A DNA stretch of 64,000 bases from Agromyces protaetiae. Lineage in GTDB: Bacteria > Actinomycetota > Actinomycetes > Actinomycetales > Microbacteriaceae. The stretch spans positions 1,426,001 to 1,490,000 of the forward strand of contig NZ_CP133018.1 of NCBI RefSeq assembly GCF_030866785.1, in the 5' to 3' direction. The notes under the pieces are model-generated. The model saw only the letters and a list, made by a program, of their open reading frames with translations. It was not told where the DNA came from and ran no database searches. The position numbers and the translations under genes are program-made. Shown here piece after piece: positions 16,276-25,788 of the stretch. The stretch's first letter is position 1; every line of letters begins with the position of its first letter.

Positions 16276-18729
16276 ATGACTTCACAACGACGTGTGCCAG
16301 ATGACCTGCGACCCACGAGTCCTCGACGGCGGGCCATGCTCGGCTCGGCCGCCCTGGTCACGGCCGCGGTGCTGGCGACCTCGCTCCTCGCGACCGCCGC
16401 ACCCGCTGCGGCGCTCGAAGGCGCGCCGACGGTCGTGAGCCTCACGTTCGACGACTCCAACGCGAACCAGAACACCGCGGCGAGCATCCTGAACGCGAAC
16501 AACCTCGACGGCACGTTCTACGCGACGACGGGGTTCGTCGGCCAGCCGGGCTACCAGACCCGCGCCGACCTCGAGGCGCTCGCCGCGGCGGGGCACGAGA
16601 TCGCCGGCCACTCCGTGTCGCACCCCGACATGGCCACGCTGACGCCGACCGAGGCCAGGGCCCAGGCCTGTCAGAGCCGCGCGACGCTGACCGCGTGGGG
16701 CTTCCAGGTGACGAGCTTCGCCTACCCGTACGCGTCCCTGAACGCGACGGCCAAGCAGGCGGTCGTCGACTGCGGTTACAACACCGCGCGGAACCTGGGC
16801 GACATCGAGACCCGGTTCGGATGCTCCGGATGCGGGTTCGCCGAGGCGGTACCGCCGGCCGATCCGTTCGAGCTGCGTGTGCCCGACCAGGTCGACTCGA
16901 CGTGGACGCTTGCCGACCTGCAGAACACGGTGATCAACGCCGAGAACACCGGCGGCGGATGGATCGGGCTGACGTTCCACCACATCTGCGACGACTGCGA
17001 CGTCGAAGGACTGAACGTGAGTCCGGCGCTGTTCACGCAGTTCGTGCAGTGGCTCGCGGCCCGGCCCGCGACGCACAACACGTCCGTCAAGACGGTGCAC
17101 CAGGTCTTCGGCGGGGCCGTGAAGCCGGTCACCGGCACGACCTTCCCGCCCGCACCGGCGCCCGGCGTCAACGGCATCAAGAACCCCAGCCTCGAGGAGC
17201 TCGGTACCAACGGCGTGCCCGACTGCTTCATGCTCGCCGGATACGGCACCAACGCGCCGACCTTCAGCCGGGTGTCGCCCGGTCGCACCGGCAACGTGGC
17301 CGAGCAGGTCGTCATGGCGAACTACGTCGACGGCGACGCGAAGACCATCATGACGATGGACTTCGGCTCGTGCGCACCGACCGTGACCGAGGGCCATCAG
17401 TACTCGCTCCGGACCTGGTACACCTCGACCGTGGTCACGCAGTTCGCGGTGTACCTGCGGAACGGCGTCGGCGGCTGGGTGTACTGGACGTCGAGCCCGT
17501 GGTTCGCCCCGGCCGCCGCGTACACCCAGGCGATCTGGGACTCGCCGCCGATCCCGGCGGGGTACAACGGCATCAGCTTCGGCCTGAACCTGTTCTCCAA
17601 CGGCCAGCTCGTCACGGACGACTACGAGCTGTACGACCTGTCGGGTGCGCCGACCACCACGGTGCCGGGCACGCCGACCATCACCGGTACGGCACAGGTC
17701 GGCCAGGTGCTCACCGCGAACCCCGGCACCTGGACGCCGGCACCGTCGACCTACACGTATCAGTGGCTGCGGAACGGCACCGCCATCACGGGCGCCACCA
17801 ACGCGACGTACGCACCGGTGGCGGCCGACGTCGGCACGACGCTGACCGTGCGGGTCTCCGGGACACCGGCTGGGGCGACCGCGGCGAGCGCGACCTCGGC
17901 GGGGGTCACGGTCACCGCCGCGCCCGTGACCGTGACGCCGGGCACGCCGACGATCACGGGGACACCGCGCGTCGGCAGTGTGCTCACGGCGAACCCGGGC
18001 ACCTGGTCGCCGGCGGGGCTGGGGTTCACCTATCAGTGGTTGCGCAATGGCACGGCCATCGCCGGCGCGACCGCGCAGACGTACACGGCGGTGGCCGCCG
18101 ACGCAGGGACGACGGTGAGTGTGCGCGTCACGGGGACGCCGGCCGGGGGCACCGGCGTGAGCGCGACCTCGTCGGGCGTCGCGGTCACCGCGGTGACCGT
18201 CACGCCCGGCACGCCGACGATCAGCGGGACGCCGCGTGTGGGCAGCGTGCTCACGGCGAACCCGGGCACGTGGTCGCCCACCGGGCTGACGTTCACCTAC
18301 CAGTGGCTGCGGAACGGCACCGCCATCGCCGGCGCGACCGCGCGGACGTACACGGCGGTGGCCGCGGACGCGGGCGCCACGCTGAGCGTGCGGGTCACGG
18401 GTGCTCCGGCCGGCGGCACGGGGGCAAGTGCCACCTCGGCGGGCGTCGTGGTGGTGGCGACCGTGACGCCGGGCACGCCGACGATCTCGGGTACGGCTCG
18501 GGTCGGTGGCGTGCTGACCGCGAACCCGGGCACGTGGTCGCCGACCGGCGTCGCGCTCACGTATCAGTGGCTGCGCAACGGCAGCCCGATCGCCGGCGCG
18601 ACCGCGCGGACCTACACGCTCGTGACCGCCGACTGGCTGAGCATGATCTCGGTCAGGGTGACGGGCACCGTGACCGGCGCCACCGCGACCAGGACCTCGG
18701 GGTCGATCCTGATTCTGCGTCTCAGGTGA
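16276..18729 (+). CDS. Secreted polysaccharide deacetylase with four Ig-like repeats
   Basis: The 817-residue protein starts with a signal peptide (RRRAMLGSAALVTAAVLATS, cleavage near AAPAAALEG). A NodB deacetylase domain follows (about residues 52-290): SLTFDDS supplies the catalytic and metal aspartates, HSVSHPDM the metal histidines, and FAYPYASL is motif 3. Residues about 295-460 form a carbohydrate-binding-like beta domain with cysteines. Four near-identical Ig-like repeats end the protein. It probably deacetylates an extracellular glycan, with the repeats holding it to the surface or substrate. Several cysteine-rich insertions near 165-245 are unusual for the family. Confidence 0.87.
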   Translation: MTSQRRVPDDLRPTSPRRRAMLGSAALVTAAVLATSLLATAAPAAALEGAPTVVSLTFDDSNANQNTAASILNANNLDGTFYATTGFVGQPGYQTRADLEALAAAGHEIAGHSVSHPDMATLTPTEARAQACQSRATLTAWGFQVTSFAYPYASLNATAKQAVVDCGYNTARNLGDIETRFGCSGCGFAEAVPPADPFELRVPDQVDSTWTLADLQNTVINAENTGGGWIGLTFHHICDDCDVEGLNVSPALFTQFVQWLAARPATHNTSVKTVHQVFGGAVKPVTGTTFPPAPAPGVNGIKNPSLEELGTNGVPDCFMLAGYGTNAPTFSRVSPGRTGNVAEQVVMANYVDGDAKTIMTMDFGSCAPTVTEGHQYSLRTWYTSTVVTQFAVYLRNGVGGWVYWTSSPWFAPAAAYTQAIWDSPPIPAGYNGISFGLNLFSNGQLVTDDYELYDLSGAPTTTVPGTPTITGTAQVGQVLTANPGTWTPAPSTYTYQWLRNGTAITGATNATYAPVAADVGTTLTVRVSGTPAGATAASATSAGVTVTAAPVTVTPGTPTITGTPRVGSVLTANPGTWSPAGLGFTYQWLRNGTAIAGATAQTYTAVAADAGTTVSVRVTGTPAGGTGVSATSSGVAVTAVTVTPGTPTISGTPRVGSVLTANPGTWSPTGLTFTYQWLRNGTAIAGATARTYTAVAADAGATLSVRVTGAPAGGTGASATSAGVVVVATVTPGTPTISGTARVGGVLTANPGTWSPTGVALTYQWLRNGSPIAGATARTYTLVTADWLSMISVRVTGTVTGATATRTSGSILILRLR
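17662..18726 (+). repeat. Four tandem coding repeats (Ig-like, 88-90 codons each)
   Basis: Units start at 17662, 17932, 18199 and 18463 (270, 267, 264 and 264 bp). Each encodes a module with VLTANPGTW near the start, YQWLRNG in the middle and a SVRVTGTPAG-like end. The DNA is similar enough that unequal crossing-over or misassembly could change the number. Confidence 0.9.
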
Positions 18730-18775
18730 CGCGAGGCCGCGGGTCAGCGGGCTGGGGGGCGCCGGCCGTCCGTCG

Positions 18776-19417
18776 CTACCGTTCCAGGTGGCGGCGGGCG
18801 GCGTCGGCGAGCCAGCGTTCGTAGCGGTCGTGGTCCCAGCCCGATTGGAGGACGAGTTGCTGATGGCTTTCGGGCGACCACAGGAAGGACAGGACGGCCG
18901 CGGATGCCTCGGGGTCGGTACCGGGCGCGGCGATGCCCCGCTCGATCAGCTGGCCGGCGACGCTGAGGTAATCGGCGTGTCGGCGCACCAGCAGGTCGCC
19001 GAGTGCACGGTCGATGGCGTCATCGGTGTTGGCCGCGCTCAGGAACTCGATCCAGAGCACGCTCGTCCGGGCGTTCGCCGCGGCCACGAAACCCGCCACG
19101 GCGGCGAGCCAGTCGTCGGCGCCGGCGATGGCTCCGAGCGCCGCGGCCGCATCGCCGTCGGCGATCTGCGCGTCGCCTTCGGTCCCCGCGAACGCCTGCT
19201 CGAACGCGCGCAGGAGCAGGTCTCGTTTCGGGCCGTTCGCCTTGACCGTCTCGGTCGAGACGCCGGCTCGCGCGCCGATGTCGGCGAGCGAGCTGCCGTG
19301 GTAGCCGCGTTCGACGAAGCTGGCCGCAGCGGCGTCGAGCACGCGCCGGCGCGTCGCCGCAGCCTGCTCGGAGCGCAGTGCCGACCGGTACGCGCGGGTC
19401 GTCGTCGTGTCTGCCAT
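18776..19417 (-). CDS. TetR-family regulator
   Basis: The 213-residue protein has a TetR DNA-binding domain (RRRVLDAAAASFVERGYHGS, then IGARAGVSTETVKANG, about residues 23-60) and a helical effector domain. The ATG at 19417 is preceded by AGGGAG. It is divergent from the glycosyltransferase gene, and an imperfect inverted repeat lies between them. It most likely controls that gene and itself; the effector is unknown. Confidence 0.87.
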   Translation of the reverse strand: MADTTTTRAYRSALRSEQAAATRRRVLDAAAASFVERGYHGSSLADIGARAGVSTETVKANGPKRDLLLRAFEQAFAGTEGDAQIADGDAAAALGAIAGADDWLAAVAGFVAAANARTSVLWIEFLSAANTDDAIDRALGDLLVRRHADYLSVAGQLIERGIAAPGTDPEASAAVLSFLWSPESHQQLVLQSGWDHDRYERWLADAARRHLER

Positions 19418-19426
19418 CGAACTCCC

Positions 19427-19455
19427 TATTGACCAGCCTGCCAGGGTGGTGAATA
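19427..19455. promoter_or_regulatory. Putative operator of the TetR/glycosyltransferase pair
   Basis: TATTGACCA and TGGTGAATA are inverted repeats with one mismatch, separated by 11 bases. They lie just upstream of the TetR gene start, where an autorepressor would bind. Confidence 0.6.
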
Positions 19456-19510
19456 CTTCAGTGGTGTTTCCAATCCTAACCCGTGCGACACCTGACCCGA
19501 GGACCCGCTC

Positions 19511-20821
19511 ATGATCTCCGTGCTCATCGCCTCCACACCGGTTCGCGGCCACGTCACCCCATTGCTCGCCGTCGCCGAGGCGCTGGTCGCGGCCGGCGAC
19601 CGCGTGCGATTCCTGACCGGAGCGCGTTATCGCGATGACGTGCTCGCCACCGGTGCCGAGTTCCTGCCCCTGCCGCCCGAGGCGGACTACGACGACCGCG
19701 ACATGGACGCGGCCTTCCCCGGCCGTCGCGGTCTCACAGGACCCGCGGGCATCCGGTACGACATGATCGAGATCTTCCTCAAGCCGGTCCCGGCGCAGCT
19801 GCGTGCGTTGCGCGCGGCCATCGGCGCCGAGCCGACGGACGCGGTGCTCGCCGAGTCGATGTTCGGTGCGGCGGCGGTCCTCAGCGGGGTGCCGCGCGCC
19901 GAACGGCCGCTCGTCGTCAATCTCGGCATCGTGCCGCTGGCGATGAAGCACCCCGATGTGGCCCCCTTCGGCCTCGGCATCACGCCCCTACGAGGGCCGA
20001 TCGGCCGCCTCCGCAATGCGGTGCTCACCGCGACCGCCGAGCGAGGCGTGTTCGCGCCCGTCCAGCGGTACGCCGATCAGCTCGCGCGCACTGAGACCGG
20101 CCGAGGGCTCGACCGGTTCTTCCTCGACTGGCCCGCCGGTGCCGACCTGCTCGTGCAGTTCACGGTGCCCGAGTTCGAGTATGTGCGACGCGGGCTGCCC
20201 GACACCGTGCACTTCGTGGGGCCGGTCTCGCGTGCGCGTGCGTCCTCGTCCGAGCTGCCGAGTTGGTGGCCCGAGCTCACGGCGGGGCGCCCGGTCGTGC
20301 ACGTGACGCAGGGCACCGTCGCGAACAGCGAGTGGACCCTCGTCGAACCGACCGTTCGTGCGCTCGCCGGAGAGGACGTGCTCGTGGTGGTCTCGACGGG
20401 CGGGCGCCCGGTCGACGAGCTGCCGCGGGACCTGCCGTCGAACGTCAGGGCAGCGAGCTTCCTCCCGTACGAGCGGTTGCTCCCGCTCACGCACGTCATG
20501 GTCACGAACGGCGGCTACGGGGGAGTGCACTACGCCCTCGAGCATGACGTGCCGGTCGTGGTCGCAGGCCGAACCGAGGACAAGGCCGAGGTCAGTGCCC
20601 GAGTCGCGTGGTCGGGCGCGGGCATCGACCTCCGGACCGACCGGCCGGCTCCGTCGAAGATCGCACGAGCCGTGCGCACGGCACTCGAGGATGCGAGCTA
20701 TCGAGCGCGCGCCGCCGAGATCGGCGCTGCCATCCGACGTTCGCCCGGGCCATCCGCCGTGCATGAGATCGTCACGCGAGCTCTCGCCCCGGCTCGGGCC
20801 GGCGGGCCATCGCCGAACTGA
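19511..20821 (+). CDS. GT1-family (UGT/MGT-like) glycosyltransferase
   Basis: The 436-residue protein has the two-domain GT-B pattern. The N-terminal STPVRGHVTPLLAVAEAL carries the catalytic-base histidine. The C-terminal HVTQGTVANSEW, SFLPYERLLPLTHVMVTNGGYGG and ALEHDVPVVVAG match the nucleotide-sugar site. Relatives glycosylate small molecules such as macrolides, flavonoids or lipids. Divergent control by a TetR protein suggests an inducible modification or detoxification role. The acceptor cannot be inferred. Confidence 0.87.
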   Translation: MISVLIASTPVRGHVTPLLAVAEALVAAGDRVRFLTGARYRDDVLATGAEFLPLPPEADYDDRDMDAAFPGRRGLTGPAGIRYDMIEIFLKPVPAQLRALRAAIGAEPTDAVLAESMFGAAAVLSGVPRAERPLVVNLGIVPLAMKHPDVAPFGLGITPLRGPIGRLRNAVLTATAERGVFAPVQRYADQLARTETGRGLDRFFLDWPAGADLLVQFTVPEFEYVRRGLPDTVHFVGPVSRARASSSELPSWWPELTAGRPVVHVTQGTVANSEWTLVEPTVRALAGEDVLVVVSTGGRPVDELPRDLPSNVRAASFLPYERLLPLTHVMVTNGGYGGVHYALEHDVPVVVAGRTEDKAEVSARVAWSGAGIDLRTDRPAPSKIARAVRTALEDASYRARAAEIGAAIRRSPGPSAVHEIVTRALAPARAGGPSPN

Positions 20822-20974
20822 GTAGTTCCTACCAGTCGGCGATCGTTCGAGACCCACCCCATCCGTGAATCGGCGCCCGATTCGCGCCATGTCCCCCGTT
20901 CGGGTGATGCCTCACTCTCCTGTGGATATGCCACGTTGAGGAGATTGCGTACGCGACCTTGGTGGGGAGATCAC

Positions 20975-23644
20975 GTGTTCAGAGCCATTCGCGCTGCCCT
21001 TGCGGTGCTGGTGACCGGAGTCCTGGTGGCAGGCTTCGCCGGGCCGGCGGTTGCGGAGGAGCCGTCCGTCCCCGAGCCGGTGACGCTGGCGGACCAGGTC
21101 GCCGAGGCGGCGAAGAGCGGCGCGACCGGAGCCGACGAGCTCGCCGCGTCGGTCGGCCTGCCGGCGACGGGTGCGAACAGCCTCTCCGTGAGCGAAGACG
21201 GCGCGATCGCGGCCACCGTGACGTTCGCCGCGGCACCCACCGAGGGCGACCTCGCGCGGGTGGCCGGCATCGCGACGGTCGACCGCGTGTACTCCTTCAG
21301 CCCGGCGGCCGTGGTGACCGTGGACCCGGTGCGGATCCCTGAACTCCAGGCGCTCTCGGGCGTGACCTCGGTCGTGCCGGTCGTCACCGCGACGACCGGT
21401 GCCACCCGCGCACCGCTCATGGCCACCGAGGTGGCACCCGCGGGCGCCCCGGCCGACGACTCGTGCCGCGCGATCCCCGTCGAGGCCGATGGCCCGCTGC
21501 GCACCGAGCTCGCGCGTGAGACGTTCGGCGTGGACGGCACGGGCGTGACGATCGGGATCATCTCGGACTCATACGGCCTGGCCACCGACGTCACCACCCC
21601 TGAGCAGGACGTCGCGCTCGGCGTGCTGCCCGGCCCGGGCAACCCGTGCGGCTACGAGACGCCGGTCGAGGTGCTCGTCGAGTCCGCCACCGGCGACGAC
21701 GAGGGCCGCGGCATGGCGCAGCTCGTGCACGGCATCGCGCCGGGCGCGAAGCTCATGTTCGCGTCCGGGTGGGGTGGTCCGAACGGCATGGCCGAGTCGA
21801 TCATCCAGCTCGCCGAGGCCGGAGCGGACATCATCGTCGACGACCTGGGCTACGCGACCGAGACCTACTTCCAGCAGGGGCTCATCTCGGTGGCGATCAA
21901 CGCCGTCCGGGCGCAGGGCGTCGCGTACTACACGTCGGCGGGCAACTCGAACGTCGCCGGTGCCGAGGACGGCCCGAGCGCAGGCCTTCCGATCGCGGCG
22001 TGGCAGACGCCGTCGTACCGTGGCATCGAGTGCCCCGACTGGGTCCAGGTCGCCCCCGGCGTGACCGAGTACGACTGCCTCGACTTCGACCCCACGTCGG
22101 TCGACGACGCGTACGACCTCCTGGGCTTCAACGGCGGCCTCGACCCGCAGGTGCTGCTCAGCTGGGGCGAGCCGATCAACGGCGTCGAGTCGTCGTTCGA
22201 CCTGCAGCTCTACGCCGAGGACGAGGACGGGCAGCCCGAGCTGTACGGCGTCGGGGTGACCTTCGACTCGAACATCCCGAACCGGCTCGTGCCGACCGAG
22301 GACGTCGAGGAGGGCGTGTACCGGCTCGTGGTGGTGCGCGACCTGACCGATCGGGCTGCGCACGAGCCCGCCCTCTGGATCGGCACCATGCAGGGTTCCG
22401 ACGGCATCTCCTGGCGCGAGCACGACCGCAGCACCGGTGACGACGTCGTCGGGCCGGCGACGTTCGGCCACCCGGCCGACGGTTCCGGCGTCGGCGTCGC
22501 CGCGGCCGACTGGCGGACGCCGCAGGTCCCCGAGCCCTTCACCTCGCCCGGGCCGGGCACGATCCGCTTCGAGGCCCTCGATCCGCAGAGCCTGGTCCCC
22601 GCCGCCGCCCTGCCCGAGCCCGTTCGCATCCAGGCCCCGGAGGTCACGGGTGTCGACGGCACCCGCACGAGCTTCTTCGGCGGGCCGGGCGACGGCCTCT
22701 ACCGGTTCTTCGGCACCTCCGCCGCGGCTCCGAACGTCGCCGCCACCCATGCCCTCGCCACCCAGTTCGCGCCGGGCACCGGCGCGGACGAGATCACGGA
22801 GCTGCTCCTCGAGACGGCGGCACCGATGACGAACCCGTTCGACGGCATCCTGCCCGACGACGAGGTCTTCGGCGCCGGTCTCGCCGACGGCTACTCGCTG
22901 CTGGCCGCACTGCCGGCCCCCGCGGTCACCGGCCTCGCCGGCACCGTGCTGTCGCCGACGAGCGTGGCCGTGGAGTGGGAGGCCGGCGCGACGGCGACCG
23001 GCTACCAGGTCGAGCTGCTGCGACAGGGCGAGATCATCGACGCCGGCACGCTGGGGGCCGAGGAGACCGCCACGACGTTCGCCGGACTCACTCCCGAGAC
23101 CACCTACCGGGTCCGGGTCGCCGCGCTGAACAGCTCGGATGAGCCGGGCGTCTGGGCGGAGACCACCGACCTGCGGACGCCGCGGCCTCCGCAGCCGAGC
23201 ACGCTTCCGGCGGCTCCCGGGGAGGCCGCACTCACCCCGGAGACCGCCGGCGGGCTCATCGCGACGCCCGACCGGGTTCGCGCGGGCGAGACCGTCACGA
23301 TCAGCGGGTTGCCCGCGTCCGCCTGGGTCGCCGGCTGGGCGTACTCCACTCCGACGGTCCTCGGATGGGCCTGGACCGGCGCCGACGGGAAGGCGGCGTT
23401 CCGCATCCCCGCGGACCTCGCAGCCGGCGCGCACCGACTCGCGGTCACCGATGCGTCAGGCCAGCTGCTCGGCTGGGTCGGCGTGACCGTGCTGGCCGAC
23501 GCCCCCGTCCCGGCACGACCCGCCGGACTCGCGACGACCGGCACCGACGTCGACGTGACGCCCGCGCTCGCCGCCGTGATGCTGGCCCTGCTGGCCGGTG
23601 CCGCGCTCACGGCCGTCGGGCGACGGCGCGCCCGCCGCTCCTGA
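20975..23644 (+). CDS. Secreted S8/S53-like serine protease with Fn3 domain and LAxTG anchor
   Basis: The 889-residue protein starts at the GTG at 20975 behind GGGGAG and has a signal peptide (cleavage near GPAVAEEP). The catalytic domain shows IGIISDSYG (Asp), SAGNSN (oxyanion Asn) and FGTSAAAPN (Ser). At the place of the subtilisin HGTHVAG it reads EGRGMAQ, so Glu seems to replace His, as in sedolisin-like enzymes. A fibronectin III domain lies at about 650-740. The C-terminus is a sorting signal: LATTG, a hydrophobic helix and RRRARRS. It is probably anchored to peptidoglycan by a class E-type sortase, not seen in this window. Confidence 0.85.
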   Translation: MFRAIRAALAVLVTGVLVAGFAGPAVAEEPSVPEPVTLADQVAEAAKSGATGADELAASVGLPATGANSLSVSEDGAIAATVTFAAAPTEGDLARVAGIATVDRVYSFSPAAVVTVDPVRIPELQALSGVTSVVPVVTATTGATRAPLMATEVAPAGAPADDSCRAIPVEADGPLRTELARETFGVDGTGVTIGIISDSYGLATDVTTPEQDVALGVLPGPGNPCGYETPVEVLVESATGDDEGRGMAQLVHGIAPGAKLMFASGWGGPNGMAESIIQLAEAGADIIVDDLGYATETYFQQGLISVAINAVRAQGVAYYTSAGNSNVAGAEDGPSAGLPIAAWQTPSYRGIECPDWVQVAPGVTEYDCLDFDPTSVDDAYDLLGFNGGLDPQVLLSWGEPINGVESSFDLQLYAEDEDGQPELYGVGVTFDSNIPNRLVPTEDVEEGVYRLVVVRDLTDRAAHEPALWIGTMQGSDGISWREHDRSTGDDVVGPATFGHPADGSGVGVAAADWRTPQVPEPFTSPGPGTIRFEALDPQSLVPAAALPEPVRIQAPEVTGVDGTRTSFFGGPGDGLYRFFGTSAAAPNVAATHALATQFAPGTGADEITELLLETAAPMTNPFDGILPDDEVFGAGLADGYSLLAALPAPAVTGLAGTVLSPTSVAVEWEAGATATGYQVELLRQGEIIDAGTLGAEETATTFAGLTPETTYRVRVAALNSSDEPGVWAETTDLRTPRPPQPSTLPAAPGEAALTPETAGGLIATPDRVRAGETVTISGLPASAWVAGWAYSTPTVLGWAWTGADGKAAFRIPADLAAGAHRLAVTDASGQLLGWVGVTVLADAPVPARPAGLATTGTDVDVTPALAAVMLALLAGAALTAVGRRRARRS

Positions 23645-23654
23645 CCCGCACGAA

Positions 23655-23693
23655 GACGGATGCTTCGGACCACACCGGTCCGGAGCATCCGTC
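23655..23693 (+). terminator. Terminator hairpin after the protease gene
   Basis: A 17-bp stem (GACGGATGCTTCGGACC with its complement, one G-U pair) surrounds a five-base loop 11 bases after the stop. There is no T-run. Both arms contain the GGATGC/GCATCC word that is frequent throughout the window. Confidence 0.8.
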
Positions 23694-23739
23694 GTCGCGG
23701 TGGTCGGCGGTGCGCGCCACGCCTGCGAGAATCGAGGGC

Positions 23740-24339
23740 ATGAGCGAGGAAGCGGCGACCGGCCAGACGAGCGACGAATCGACCGCGACGGTGACCACGC
23801 CGGCCGGGCACTGGTCGCGCCACGCGCCGTGGATCGCGGTGGTCATCGGGGTCGTCGTCCTCGTCGTCGACCAACTGACGAAGGTCTGGGCCGAGGCGAC
23901 CCTGACGCTCGGTGAGCGCACACCCGTGCTCGGCGACGCGCTCGGCATCCAGCTCGCCTACAACCCCGGCGCGGCGTTCTCGCTCGGTGCGAATGCGACC
24001 TGGGTGTTCACGATCCTCGCCGGCATCGGTGTGGTCGTCGTCGCCTGGTTCGTGTGGCGCGTGCGTTCCCGGGTGTGGGCCGTGTGCCTCGGGCTCCTCC
24101 TCGGCGGGGCGACCACGCACTTCCTCGACCGCATGTTCCGGGATCCGTCCTTCGGCCAGGGGCACGTCGTCGACTTCATCGCCTACTTCAACTGGTTCAT
24201 CGGGAACATCGCCGACATCGCCCTCTTCTTCGGGGTCGTGATGTTCCTGATCCTCACCCTCCGCGGCACGCCGCTTCGGCCGGCGCCCGAGGCGCCGGCC
24301 GAGGTCGGGGATCAGCCGGCCGGAGATCGGGCGGTCTGA
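23740..24339 (+). CDS. lspA: Lipoprotein signal peptidase (signal peptidase II)
   Basis: The 199-residue membrane aspartyl protease removes signal peptides from prolipoproteins after lipid attachment. Four membrane helices are visible. The two catalytic aspartates lie in HFLDRMFRDPSFGQGHVVDF and GNIADIALFFG, and the conserved N-terminal VLVVDQLTKVWAE is present. Like other actinobacterial forms it has an extended charged N-terminus. GAGAAT seven bases before the ATG suggests a leaderless transcript. Substrates in this window would include the lipoproteins at 29492-31126 and 61698-62204. Confidence 0.92.
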   Translation: MSEEAATGQTSDESTATVTTPAGHWSRHAPWIAVVIGVVVLVVDQLTKVWAEATLTLGERTPVLGDALGIQLAYNPGAAFSLGANATWVFTILAGIGVVVVAWFVWRVRSRVWAVCLGLLLGGATTHFLDRMFRDPSFGQGHVVDFIAYFNWFIGNIADIALFFGVVMFLILTLRGTPLRPAPEAPAEVGDQPAGDRAV

Positions 24340-24366
24340 GGCGTCGGCCCAGGGCCGGCGACGAGG

Positions 24367-25788
24367 TCAGATGGACGCGTCGGCCGGCACCGGGAGCGCC
24401 GGCTCCTCGGTCGCGTTCCGGCCAAACGCCCCGCGGTACCGCGCTGCCGGGTGCCGTGCATTGAGCCGCGGCTCGCCGAACAGCTGCTCGCGCAGCGTGG
24501 TGCCGGGGCCGTAGTCCGACCGCGCGAGCCCGCGGGCTCGGAGCGTGGGCAGCACGTCGCGGACGAACTCTTCGAAGGACCCCGGAATCACCCAGTTGAT
24601 GACGTTGATGCCGTCGACGCCCGCGGCCTGCCACTCCTCGAGTGCGTCGGCGATCTGGTCGGCCGTGCCGACGAGCCGGGTCGAGCGCGAGATGAGCAGC
24701 GCGACGTCGCGGATGACGGGCTCGCGGTCGGTGATCGCCTTGGCGGCCCACTCGGTGAGGCCCTTCGCCGTGTTCGTCTCGACGTCCTTGATGGGCGTCT
24801 CGGGGTCGTACACGCGACCGGTCTTGTCGACGAGCGCGTGGTGCGCGAGGTATCCGTCGACCGACACGTACTTCTCGTACTCGGCCGCCTTAGCCTTCGC
24901 CTCCTCCTCGGTCGCGCCCACGACGAACGACAGCCCCTGGAAGAACTTGATGTCCTCCGGCCGCCGGCCGGCTTCGACCGCGAGCCGTCGAGTGTCGTCG
25001 ATGAGCTCCTTCGCGATCGCGGGTGTGGGCGCGATGATGAACGTCGCCTCGGCGTTGCGCGCCGCGAACTGGCGGCCCGACGCGGACGAGCCCGCCTGGT
25101 AGAGCACGGGCGTGCGCTGCGGGGAGGGCGACGGCAGGTGCGGGCCCTGCACCTCGTACCGCTCGGAGACGTGGTCGATCTTGTGGATCTTCGTCGGGTC
25201 GGAGAAGACGCCGCGCTCCTTGTCCTTCAGCAGCGCGTCCTCATCCCACGAGCCCTCCCAGAGCTTGTAGGTCACGTCGACGTACTCCTCGGCCCACGCG
25301 TAGCGCTCGGTGTGGTCGGTGAGCCGCGGGTAGCCGAAGTTCCGCGCGCCGTTGTCCTGCAGCCCCGTCACGATGTTCCAGGCGATGCGGCCGCGCGAGA
25401 TGTGATCCAGCGTCGAGACCTGGCGAGCGAAGTTGAACGGATGGTTCTGGGCGACGTTGCTCGTGAGCGCGAGGCCGATCTTCTCGGTGTGGGCGGCGAG
25501 TGCCGCGACGAGCGGGATCGGGTCGTTGCTCGGGATCTGCAGGCCCTCGCGGATGTACACGTCGAAGTCCGCGTCGGCGTCGCCGTAGACGCCCGTGACG
25601 TCGGCGAAGAACATGGCGTCGAACTTCGCCTCCTCGAGCAGCTTCGCGAGGCGGATCCACACGCCGACGTCGTTGAAGTCGACCTGACCGGCGTCGGGCC
25701 GCCGCCACTGGCCGTGGTGGATGTGCGAGCTCGTGTTCATCACGAACGCGTTCAGGTGCAATGGCGTGCGGGGCGGCGGGGTGGTCAT
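24367..25788 (-). CDS. LLM-class flavin-dependent monooxygenase (NtaA/SnaA/DszA type)
   Basis: The 473-residue luciferase-like enzyme matches the FMNH2-dependent NtaA/SnaA/DszA family. Visible segments are the N-terminal LHLNAFVMNTSSHIHHGQWR, FFADVTGVYG, LTSNVAQNHPFNFARQVSTLDHISRGRIAWNIVTG (split in two by my reading at the substrate loop) and PVLYQAGSSASGRQFA. Members oxygenate nitrilotriacetate, EDTA, dibenzothiophene sulfone and similar compounds, using FMNH2 from a separate reductase. It is the last gene of an ABC transporter operon, overlapping it by ATGA. An FMN reductase is encoded divergently at 31408. The substrate is probably what the transporter imports. Confidence 0.88.
   Translation of the reverse strand: MTTPPPRTPLHLNAFVMNTSSHIHHGQWRRPDAGQVDFNDVGVWIRLAKLLEEAKFDAMFFADVTGVYGDADADFDVYIREGLQIPSNDPIPLVAALAAHTEKIGLALTSNVAQNHPFNFARQVSTLDHISRGRIAWNIVTGLQDNGARNFGYPRLTDHTERYAWAEEYVDVTYKLWEGSWDEDALLKDKERGVFSDPTKIHKIDHVSERYEVQGPHLPSPSPQRTPVLYQAGSSASGRQFAARNAEATFIIAPTPAIAKELIDDTRRLAVEAGRRPEDIKFFQGLSFVVGATEEEAKAKAAEYEKYVSVDGYLAHHALVDKTGRVYDPETPIKDVETNTAKGLTEWAAKAITDREPVIRDVALLISRSTRLVGTADQIADALEEWQAAGVDGINVINWVIPGSFEEFVRDVLPTLRARGLARSDYGPGTTLREQLFGEPRLNARHPAARYRGAFGRNATEEPALPVPADASI

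Noticed and set aside
16695..18824. 709-residue frame overlapping the deacetylase
   Set aside because: Low-complexity Arg/His-rich composition, no motifs, and it overlaps a gene with recognisable domains.
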